Assembly: GCA_029224185.1 (NCBI GenBank)
Contig: JANZKI010000029.1
Coordinates: 620,001-684,000, forward strand
Length of the DNA stretch: 64,000 nt
Direction: 5' to 3'
From: Karalla daura
Taxonomy: Eukaryota > Chordata > Actinopteri > Chaetodontiformes > Leiognathidae
Both the position numbers and the translations under genes were made by a program. The notes under the pieces were generated by a model, which was given only the letters and a program-made list of their open reading frames with translations, was not told the DNA's origin and searched no databases. Positions 1 through 9,810 of this stretch are shown piece by piece (the first letter of the stretch is position 1; each line of letters starts with the position of its first letter).

Positions 1-130
1 TTCAAAGCGCTGTTCCCCGTAGTCTCCTATGCAGGGGGCTGTAAACAGGCTCAACTAAGCGTTCTAAACACTTTTCAGGCCTGTTGCTGCACTGCGTATG
101 GGCCAATGGTGCACGTATCAACAAACTTTT

Positions 131-259
131 TCAAAGCGCTTTTCCCCGCAGTCTCCTATGCAGGGGGCTGTCAACAGGCACAACTAAGCGATCAAAACAC
201 TTTTCAGGCCTGTTGCTGCACTGCGTATGGGCCAATGGTGCACGTATCAACAAACTTTT
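131..259 (+). repeat. Reference 129-bp monomer
   Basis: A typical monomer taken from TCAAAG to the base before the next TCAAAG. It contains three symmetrical elements: the 8-10-bp palindrome (A)AAGCGCTT(T) near its start, an imperfect inverted repeat CCCCGCA...TGCAGGGG about 20 bp further on, and GTGCAC near the end. It also has one CCAAT pentamer in the context GGGCCAATGGT, which fits the core of the NF-Y consensus (RRCCAATSR). I found no CENP-B-box-like CGGG motif by eye. Whether any protein binds it is unknown. Confidence 0.95.
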
Positions 260-1548
260 TCAAAGCACTTTTCCCCGCAGTCTCCTATGCAGGGGGCTGT
301 CAACAGGCACAACGAAGCATTCTAAACACTTTTCAGGCCTGTTGCTGCACTGCGTATGGGCCAATGGTGCATGTATCAACAAACTTTTTCAAAGCGCTTG
401 TCCCCGCAGTCTCCTATGCAGGGGGCTGTAAACAGGCTCAACTAAGCGTCCTAAACACTTTTCAGGCCTGTTGCTGCACTGCGTATGGGCCAATGGTGCA
501 CGCATCAAAAAACTTTTTCAAAGCACTTTTCCCCGCAGTCTCCTATGCAGGGGGCTGTAAACAGGCTCAACTAAGCGTTCTAAACACTTTTCAGGCCTGT
601 TGCTGCACTGCGTATGGGCCAATGGTGCACGTATCAACAAACTTTTTCAAAGCGCTTGTCCCCGCAGAATCCCATGTAGGGGGCTGTAAACAGGCTCAAC
701 AAAGCGTTCTAAACACTTTTCAGGCCTGTTGCTGCACTGCGTATGGGCCAATGGTGCACGTATCAACAAACTTTTTCAAAGCGCTTTTCCCCGCAGTCTC
801 CCATGCAGGGGGCTGTAAGCAGGCTCAACAAAGCGTTCTAAACACTTTTCAGGCCTGTTGCTGCACTGCGTATGGGCCAATGGTGCACGTATCAACAACC
901 TTTTTCAAAGCGCTTGTCCCCGCAGTCTCCTATGCAGGGGGTTGTAAACAGGCTCAACTAAGCGTTCTAAACACTTTTCAGGCCTGTTGCTGCACTGCGT
1001 ATGGGCCAATGGAGCACGTATCAACAAACTTTTTCAAAGCGCTTTTCCCCGCAGTCTCCAATGCAGGGGGCTGTAAACAGGCTAAACTAAGCGTTCTGAA
1101 CACTTGTCAGGCCTGTTGCTGCACTGCGTATGGGCCAATGGTGCACGTTTCAACAAACTTTTCAAAGCGCTTGTCCCCGCAGAATCCCATGCAGGGGGCT
1201 GCAAACAGGCTCAACGAAGCGTTCTAAACACTTTTCAGGTCTGTTGCTGCACTGCGTATGGGCCAATGGTGCATGTATCAACAAACTTTTTCAAAGCGCT
1301 TGTCCCCGCAGTCTCCTATGCAGGGGGCTGTAAACAGGCTCAACTAAGCGTCCTAAACACTTTTCAGGCCTGTTGCTGCACTGCGTATGGGCCAATGGTG
1401 CACGCATCAAAAAACTTTTTCAAAGCGCTTTTCCCCGCAGTCTCCTATGCAGGGGGCTGTAAACAGGCTCAACTAAGCGTTCTAAACACTTTTCAGGCCT
1501 GTTGCTGCACTGCGTATGGGCCAATGGTGCACGTATCAACAAACTTTT

Positions 1549-1677
1549 TCAAAGCGCTTTTCCCCGCAGTCTCCGATGCAGGGGGCTGTAAACAGGCTCA
1601 ACTAAGCGTTCTGAACACTTGTCAGGCCTGTTGCTGCACTGCGTAATGGGCCAATGGTGCACGTTTCAACAAACTTT
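1549..1677 (+). repeat. Compensated monomer variant (+A/-T, still 129 bp)
   Basis: This monomer reads GCGTAATGGGCC (an extra A) and then CGTTTCAACAAACTTTTCAAAG (one T fewer), so two opposite 1-bp indels about 35 bp apart keep the length at 129. The extra A makes an in-frame TAA in one frame. The same compound variant, always preceded by GAACACTTGTCAGGCC, recurs near 5345, 6407, 33681, 44529 and 45045. Uncompensated relatives with only the T loss occur near 1150, 33440 and 44290. Confidence 0.9.
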
Positions 1678-2580
1678 TCAAAGCGCTTGTCCCCGCAGAA
1701 TCCCATGCAGGGGGCTGCAAACAGGCTCAACGAAGCGTTCTAAACACTTTTCAGGCCTGTTGCTGCACTGCGTATGGGCCAATGGTGCATGTATCAACAA
1801 ACTTTTTCAAAGCGCTTTTCCCCGCAGTCTCCTATGCAGGGGGCTGCAAACAGGCTCAACGAAGCGTTCTAAACACTTTTCAGGCCTGTTGCTGCACTGC
1901 GTATGGGCCAATGGCGCACGTATCAACAAACTTTTTCAAAGCGCTTCTCCCCGCAGTCTCCTATGCAGGGGGCTGCAAACAGGCTCAACTAAGCGTTCTA
2001 AACACTTTTCAGGCCTGTTGCTGCACTGCGTATGGGCCAATGGTAAACGTATCAACAAACTTTTTCAAAGCGCTTTTCCCCGCAGTCTCCCATGCAGGGG
2101 GCTGGAAGCAGGCTCAACTAAGCGTTCTAAACACTTTTCAGGCCTGTTGCTGCACTGCGTATGGGCCAATGGTGCACGTATCAACAACCTTTTTCAAAGC
2201 GCTTTTCCCCGCAGTCTCCGATGCAGGGGGCTGTACACAGGCTCAACTAAGCGTTCTAAACACTTTTCAGGCCTGTTGCTGCACTGCGTGTCGGCCAATG
2301 GTGCACGTATCAACAAACTTTTTCAAAGTGCTTTTCCCCGCAGTCTCCCATGCAGGGGGCTGTAAACAGGCTCAACTAAGCGTTCTAAACACTTTTCAGG
2401 CCTTTTGCTGCACTGCGTATGGGCCAATGGTGCACGTATCAACAACCTTTTTCAAAGCGCTTTTCCCCGCAGTCTCCTATGCAGGGGGCTGTAAGCAGGC
2501 TCAACGAAGCGTTCTAAACACTTTTCAGGCCTGTTGCTACACTGCGTATGGGCCAATGGTGCACGTATCAACAAACTTTT

Positions 2581-2739
2581 TCAAAGCGCTTTTCCCCACT
2601 GTGTCCTATGCAGGGGGCTATAAACAGGCTCAACTAAGCGTTCTAAACACTTTTCAGGCCTGTTGCTGCACTGCGTATGGGCCAATGGTGCACGAATCAA
2701 CAAACTTTTTTGTTTGTTTTTGTTTGTCAACAAACTTTT
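2581..2739 (+). repeat. 159-bp monomer class with 30-bp T/G expansion
   Basis: Example of the long class: 159 bp between successive TCAAAG-type words (the next reads TCTAAG at 2740). The extra 30 bp is the 16-nt tract TGTTTGTTTTTGTTTG plus a second copy of the 14-bp TCAACAAACTTTTT, so the tract lies between 14-bp direct repeats. ACAAAC (2700-2705) can pair with GTTTGT at 2712-2717 or 2722-2727, and GTTTGT-CA-ACAAAC at 2722-2735 is a further dyad. About 38 such monomers were counted by eye, near 2.7, 3.1, 3.9, 6.1, 7.7, 8.9, 9.8, 10.3, 11.1, 12.6, 14.2, 15.3, 16.6, 17.5, 18.9, 24.1, 24.7, 26.5, 27.1, 28.9, 30.0, 35.1, 36.2, 37.9, 39.2, 40.1, 40.4, 46.0, 46.6, 47.2, 47.7, 51.1, 55.5, 57.2, 58.8, 60.0, 60.7 and 62.0 kb. 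Confidence 0.95.
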
Positions 2740-4218
2740 TCTAAGCGCTTGTCCCCGCAGTCTCCTATGCAGGGAGCTGTAAACAGGCTCAACTAAGCGT
2801 TCTAAACACTTTTCAGGCCTGTTGCTGCACTGCGTATGGGCCAATGGTGCACGTATCAACAAACTTTTTCAAAGCCCTTTTCCCCGCAGTCTCCAATGCA
2901 GGGGTCTGTGAACAGGCTCAACTAAGCGTTCTAAACACTTTTCAGGCCTGTTGCTGCACTGCGTATGGGCCAATGGTGCACGGATCAACAAAGTTTTTCA
3001 AAGCGCTTGTCCCCGCAGAATCCCATGTAGGGGGCTGCAAACAGGCTCAACTAAGCGTTCGAAACACTTTTCAGGCCTGTTGCTGCACTGCGTATGGGCC
3101 AATGGTGCACGAATCAACAAACTCTTTTGTTTGTTTTTGTTTGTCAACAAACTTTTTCAAAGCTCTTGTCCCTGCAGTCTCCTATGCAGGGGGCTGCAAA
3201 CAGGCTCAACTATGCGTCCTAAACACTTTTCAGGCGTGTTGCTGCACTGCGTATGGGCCAATGGTGCGCGTATCAACAAACTTTTTCAAAGCGCTTTTCC
3301 CCGCAGTCTCCCATGCAGGGGGCTGTAAACAGGCTCAACTAAGCGTTCTAAACACTTTTCAGGCCTGTTGCTGCACTGCGTATGGGCCAATGGTAAACGT
3401 ATCAACAAACTTTTTCAAAGCACTTTTCCCCGCAGTCTCCCATGCAGGGGGCTGGAAGCAGGCTCAACTAAGCGTTCTAAACACTTTTCAGGCCTGTTGC
3501 TGCACTGCGTATGGGCCAATGGTGCACGTATCAACAACCTTTTTCAAAGCGCTTTTCCCCGCAGTCTCCGATGCAGGGGGCTGTACACAGGCTCAACTAA
3601 GCGTTCTAAACACTTTTCAGGCCTGTTGCTGCACTGCGTGTGGGCCAATGGTGCACGTATCAACAAACTTTTTCAAAGCGCTTTTCCCCACTGTGTCCTA
3701 TGCAGGGGGCTATAAACAGGCTCAACTAAGCGTTCTAAACACTTTTCAGGCCTTTTGCTGCACTGCGTATGGGCCAATGGTGCACGTATCAACAACCTTT
3801 TTCAAAGCGCTTTTCCCCGCAGTCTCCTATGCAGGGGGCTGTAAACAGGCTCAACTAAGCGTTCCAAACACTTTTCAGGCCTGTTGCTGCACTGCGTATA
3901 GGCCAATGGTGCATGAATCAACAAACTTTTTTGTTTGTTTTTGTTTGTCAACAAACTTTTTCAAAGCGCTTGTCCCTGCAGTCTCCTATGCAGGGGGCTG
4001 CAAACAGGCTAAACTATGCGTCCTAAACACTTTTCAGGCCTGTTGCTGCACTGCGTATGGGCCAATGGTGCACGTATCAACAAACTTTTTCAAAGCGCTT
4101 TTCCCCGCAGTCTGCCATGCAGGGGGCTGTAAACAGGCTCAACTAAGCGTTCTAAACACTTTTCAGGCCTGTTGCTGCACTGCGTATGGGCCAATGGTAA
4201 ACGTATCAACAAACTTTT

Positions 4219-4346
4219 TCAAAGCGCTTTTCCCCGCAGTCTCCCATGCAGGGGGCTGTAAACAGGCTCAACTAAGCGTTCTAAACACTTTTCAGGCCTG
4301 TTGCTGCACTGCGTATGGGCAATGGTGCACGTATCAACAAACTTTT
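4219..4346 (+). repeat. 128-bp monomer class (one C lost in CCAAT motif)
   Basis: Example of the short class: TCAAAG occurs at 4219 and next at 4347. The change is GGGCCAATGG to GGGCAATGG near 4317-4325, which removes the CCAAT pentamer and shifts the reading frame by one. This class is common in 15.4-15.6, 17.7-30.5, 38.5-40.6 and 48.1-62.4 kb, often as two in a row. It explains why block periods fall a few bases below multiples of 129. Confidence 0.95.
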
Positions 4347-5318
4347 TCAAAGCGTTTGTCCCCGCAGAATCCCATGCAAGGGGCTGTAAACAGGCTCAAC
4401 TAAGCGTTCTAAACACTTTTCAGGCCTGTTGCTGCACTGCGTGTGGGCCAATGGTGCACGTATCAACAACCTTTTTCAAAGCGCTTTTCCCCGCAGTCTC
4501 CCATTCAGGGGGCTGTAAGCAGGCTCAACAAAGCGTTCTAAACACTTTTCAGGCCTGTTGCTGCACTGCGTATGGGCCAATGGAGCACGTATCAACAAAC
4601 TTTTTCAAAGCGCTTTTCCCCGCAGTCTCCCATGCAGGGGGCTGTAAGCAGGCTCAACAAAGCGCTCTGAACACTTTTCAGGCCTGTTGCTGCACTGTGT
4701 ATGGGCCATTGGTGCACGTATCAACAACCTTTTTCAAAGCGCTTTTCCCCGCAGTCTCCTATGCAGGGGGCTGTAAACAGGCTCAACTAAGCGTTCAAAA
4801 CACTTTTCAGGCCTGTTGCTGCACTGCGTATGGGCCAATGGAGCACGTATCAACAAACTTTTTCAAAGCGCTTTTCCCCGCAGTCTCCTATGCAGGGGGC
4901 TGTAAACAGGCTCAACTAAGCGTTCTAAACACTTTTCAAGCCTGTTGCTGCACTGCGTATGGGCAATGGTGCACGTATCAACAAACTTTTTCAAAGCGCT
5001 TGTCCCCGCAGAATCCCATGCAGGGGGCTGCAAAAAGGCTCAACAAAGCATTCGAAACACTTTTCAGGCCTGTTGCTGCACTGCGTATGGGCCAATGGTG
5101 CACGTATCAACGACCTTTTTCAAAGCGCTTGTCCCCGCAGTCTCCTATGCAGGGGGCTGTAAACAGGCTCAACTAAGCGTTCCAAACACTTTTCAGGCCT
5201 GTTGCTGCACTGCGTATGGGCCAATGGAGCACGTATCAACAAACTTTTTCAAAGCTCTTTTCCCCGCAGTCTCCGATGCAGGGGGCTGTAAACAGGCTCA
5301 ACTAAGCGTTCTGAACAC

Positions 5319-7150
5319 TTGTCAGGCCTGTTGCTGCACTGCGTAATGGGCCAATGGTGCACGTTTCAACAAACTTTTCAAAGCGCTTGTCCCCGCAGAA
5401 TCCCATGCAGGGGGCTGCAAACAGGCTCAACGAAGCGTTCTAAACACTTTTCAGGCCTGTTGCTGCACTGCGTATGGGCCAATGGTGCATGTATCAACAA
5501 ACTTTTTCAAAGCGCTTTTCCCCGCAGTCTCCTATGCAGGGGGCTGCAAACAGGCTCAACGAAGCGTTCTAAACACTTTTCAGGCCTGTTGCTGCACTGC
5601 GTATGGGCCAATGGCGCACGTATCAACAAACTTTTTCAAAGCGCTTCTCCCCGCAGTCTCCTATGCAGGGGGCTGGAAGCAGGCTCAACTAAGCGTTCTA
5701 AACACTTTTCAGGCCTGTTGCTGCACTGCGTATGGGCCAATGGTGCACGTATCAACAACCTTTTTCAAAGCGCTTTTCCCCGCAGTCTCCGATGCAGGGG
5801 GCTGTACACAGGCTCAACTAAGCGTTCTAAACACTTTTCAGGCCTGTTGCTGCACTGCGTGTCGGCCAATGGTGCACGTATCAACAAACTTTTTCAAAGT
5901 GCTTTTCCCCGCAGTCTCCCATGCAGGGGGCTGTAAACAGGCTCAACTAAGCGTTCTAAACACTTTTCAGGCCTTTTGCTGCACTGCGTATGGGCCAATG
6001 GTGCACGTATCAACAACCTTTTTCAAAGCGCTTTTCCCCGCAGTCTCCTATGCAGGGGGCTGTAAACAGGCTCAACTAAGCGTTCCAAACACTTTTCAGG
6101 CCTGTTGCTGCACTGCGTATAGGCCAATGGAGCATGAATCAACAAACTTTTTTGTTTGTTTTTGTTTGTCAACAAACTTTTTCAAAGCGCTTGTCCCTGC
6201 AGTCTCCTATGCAGGGGGCTATAAACAGGCTCAACTAAGCGTTCTAAACACTTTTCAGGCCTGTTGCTGCACTGCGTATGTGCCAATGGTGCACGTATCA
6301 ACAAACTTTTTCAAAGCGCTGTTCCCCGCAGTCTCCGATGCAGGGGGCTGTAAACAGGCTCAACTAAGCGTTCTGAACACTTGTCAGGCCTGTTGCTGCA
6401 CTGCGTAATGGGCCAATGGTGCACGTTTCAACAAACTTTTCAAAGCGCTTGTCCCCGCAGAATCCCATGCAGGGGGCTGCAAACAGGCTCAACGAAGCGT
6501 TCTAAACACTTTTCAGGCCTGTTGCTGCACTGCGTATGGGCCAATGGTGCATGTATCAACAAACTTTTTCAAAGCGCTTTTCCCCGCAGTCTCCTATGCA
6601 GGGGGCTGCAAACAGGCTCAACGAAGCGTTCTAAACACTTTTCAGGCCTGTTGCTGCACTGTGTATGGGCCAATGGCGCACGTATCAACAAACTTTTTCA
6701 AAGCGCTTCTCCCCGCAGTCTCCTATGCAGGGGGCTGGAAGCAGGCTCAACTAAGCGTTCTAAACACTTTTCAGGCCTGTTGCTGCACTGCGTATGGGCC
6801 AATGGTGCACGTATCAACAACCTTTTTCAAAGCGCTTTTCCCCGCAGTCTCCGATGCAGGGGGCTGTACACAGGCTCAACTAAGCGTTCTAAACACTTTT
6901 CAGGCCTGTTGCTGCACTGCGTGTCGGCCAATGGTGCACGTATCAACAAACTTTTTCAAAGTGCTTTTCCCCGCAGTCTCCCATGCAGGGGGCTGTAAAC
7001 AGGCTCAACTAAGCGTTCTAAACACTTTTCAGGCCTTTTGCTGCACTGCGTATGGGCCAATGGTGCACGTATCAACAACCTTTTTCAAAGCGCTTTTCCC
7101 CGCAGTCTCCTATGCAGGGGGCTGTAAACAGGCTCAACTAAGCGTTCCAA
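5319..7150 (+). repeat. Tandem HOR, period 1,062 bp
   Basis: Copy 1 runs about 5319-6380 and copy 2 from 6381 to about 7150, where it is cut short. 1,062 = 8 x 129 + 30, i.e. eight monomers with one 159-mer. Both copies start with the compensated monomer (GCGTAATGGG) and share GTGTCGGCCAATGG and CTGGAAGCAGG. Copy 2 lacks the 159-mer that copy 1 has at 6.15 kb and jumps directly to the TATGTGCCAATGG monomer. Confidence 0.88.
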
Positions 7151-7159
7151 ACACTTTTC

Positions 7160-9810
7160 AGGCCTGTTGCTGCACTGCGTATGTGCCAATGGTGCACGTA
7201 TCAACAAACTTTTTCAAAGCGCTGTTCCCCGCAGTCTCCGATGCAGGGGGCTGTAAACAGGCTCAACTAAGCGTTCTAAACACTTTTCAGGCCTGTTGCT
7301 GCACTGCGTATGGGCCAATGGTGCACGTATCAACAAACTTTTTCTAAGCGCTTTTCCCCACAGTCTCCCATGCAGGGGGCTGTAAGCAGGCTCAACTAAG
7401 TGTTCTAAACACTTTTCAGGCCTGTTGCTGCACTGCGTATGAGCCAATGGTGCACGTATCAACAAACTTTTTTAAAGCCCTTTTCCCCGCAGTCTCCAAT
7501 GCAGGGGTCTGTCAACAGGCTCAACTAAGCGTTCTAAACACTTTTCAGGCCTGTTGCTGCACTGCGTATGGGCCAATGGTGAACGTATCAACAAACTTTT
7601 TCAAAGCGCTTGTCCCCGCAGAATCCCATGTAGGGGGCTGCAAAAGGGCTCAACTAAGCGTTCGAAACACTTTTCAGGCCTGTTGCTGCACTGCGGATGG
7701 GCCAATGGTGCACGAATCAACAAACTTTTTTGTTTGTTTTTGTTTGTCAACAAACTTTTTCAAAGCGCTTGTCCCCGCAGTCTCCTATGCAGGGGGCTGT
7801 AAACAGGCTCAACTAAGCGTTCTAAACACTTTTCAGGCCTGTTGCTGCACTGCGTATGGGCCAATGGTGCACGTATCAACAAACTTTTTCAAAGCCCTTT
7901 TCCCCGCAGTCTCCAATGCAGGGGTCTGTGAACAGGCTCAACTAAGCGTTCTAAAAACTTTTCAGGCCTGTTGCTGCACTGCGTATGGGCCAATGGTGCA
8001 CGGATCAACAAAGCTTTTCAAAGCGCTTGTCCCCGCAGAATCCCATGTAGGGGGCTGCAAACAGGCTCAACTAAGCGTTCTAAAAACTTTTCAGGCCTGT
8101 TGCTGCACTGCGTATGGGCCAATGGTGCACGTATCAACAAACTTTTTCAAAGCGCTTTTCCCCGCAGTCTCCTATGCAGGGGGCTGTAAACAGGCTCAAC
8201 GAAGCGTTCTAAACACTTTTCAGGCCTGTTGCTACACTGCGTATGGGCCAATGGTGCACGTATCAACAAACTTTTTCAAAGCGCTTTTCCCCACTGTGTC
8301 CTATGCAGGGGGCTATAAACAGGCTCAACTAAGCGTTCTAAACACTTTTCAGGCCTGTTGCTGCACTGCGTATGTGCCAATGGTGCACGTATCAACAAAC
8401 TTTTTCAAAGCGCTGTTCCCCGCAGTCTCCGATGCAGGGGGCTGTAAACAGGCTCAACTAAGCGTTCTAAACACTTTTCAGGCCTGTTGCTGCACTGCGT
8501 ATGGGCCAATGGTGCACGTATCAACAAACTTTTTCTAAGCGCTTTTCCCCACAGTCTCCCATGCAGGGGGCTGTAAGCAGGCTCAACTAAGTGTTCTAAA
8601 CACTTTTCAGGCCTGTTGCTGCACTGCGTATGAGCCAATGGTGCACGTATCAACAAACTTTTTTAAAGCCCTTTTCCCCGCAGTCTCCAATGCAGGGGTC
8701 TGTCAACAGGCTCAACTAAGCGTTCTAAACACTTTTCAGGCCTGTTGCTGCACTGCGTATGGGCCAATGGTGCACGTATCAACAAACTTTTTCAAAGCGC
8801 TTGTCCCCGCAGAATCCCATGTAGGGGGCTGCAAAAGGGCTCAACTAAGCGTTCGAAACACTTTTCAGGCCTGTTGCTGCACTGCGGATGGGCCAATGGT
8901 GCACGAATCAACAAACTTTTTTGTTTGTTTTTGTTTTTCAACAAACTTTTTCAAAGCGCTTGTCCCCGCAGTCTCCTATGCAGGGGGCTGTAAACAGGCT
9001 CAACTAAGCGTTCTAAACACTTTTCAGGCCTGTTGCTGCACTGCGTATGGGCCAATGGTGCACGTATCAACAAACTTTTTCAAAGCCCTTTTCCCCGCAG
9101 TCTCCAATGCAGGGGTCTGTGAACAGGCTCAACTAAGCGTTCTAAAAACTTTTCAGGCCTGTTGCTGCACTGCGTATGGGCCAATGGTGCACGGATCAAC
9201 AAAGCTTTTCAAAGCGCTTGTCCCCGCAGAATCCCATGTAGGGGGCTGTAAACAGGCTCAACTAAGCGTTCTAAACACTTTTCAGGCCTGTTGCTGCACT
9301 GCGTATGGGCCAATGGTGCACGTATCAACAAACTTTTTCAAAGCCCTTTTCCCCGCAGTCTCCAATGCAGGGGTCTGTGAACAGGCTCAACTAAGCGTTC
9401 TAAAAACTTTTCAGGCCTGTTGCTGCACTGCGTATGGGCCAATGGTGCACGGATCAACAAAGCTTTTCAAAGCGCTTGTCCCCGCAGAATCCCATGTAGG
9501 GGGCTGCAAACAGGCTCAACTAAGCGTTCGAAACACTTTTCAGGCCTGTTGCTGCACTGCGTATGGGCCAATGGTGCACGTATCAACAAACTTTTTCAAA
9601 GCGCTTTTCCCCGCAGTCTCCTATGCAGGGGGCTGTAAACAGGCTCAACGAAGCGTTCTAAACACTTTTCAGGCCTGTTGCTACACTGCGTATGGGCCAA
9701 TGGTGCACGTATCAACAAACTTTTTCAAAGCGCTTTTCCCCACTGTGTCCTATGCAGGGGGCTATAAACAGGCTCAACTAAGCGTTCTAAACACTTTTCA
9801 GGCCTGTTGC
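7160..9810 (+). repeat. Tandem HOR, period 1,191 bp
   Basis: Copy 1 is about 7160-8350 and copy 2 about 8351-9810. 1,191 = 9 x 129 + 30. Markers shared at an offset of exactly 1,191 are TATGTGCCAATGG (7180/8371), TATGAGCCAATGG, AAAGCCCTTTTCC, GGGGTCTGTCAAC and GCTGCAAAAGGGCTC. Copy 2 is longer because a two-monomer segment is repeated inside it (offset 258 bp, about 9051-9566). A related block lies at 37.39-38.5 kb. Confidence 0.88.

Larger units (their letters stand above)
2490..4430 (+). repeat. HOR block copy 1 (recurs at +7,144 bp)
   Basis: A roughly 1.9-kb run of monomers, including three 159-mers (2.7, 3.1, 3.9 kb), that matches 9.63-11.57 kb at a constant offset of 7,144 bp. Shared rare variants are GCTACACTGCG, CCCCACTGTGTCC, GGGGGCTATAAAC, the CTCTTTTG form of the long monomer and CTATGCGTCC. 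The match ends just after the 128-mer with AAAGCGTTTGTCC. Edges are approximate. Confidence 0.88.
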
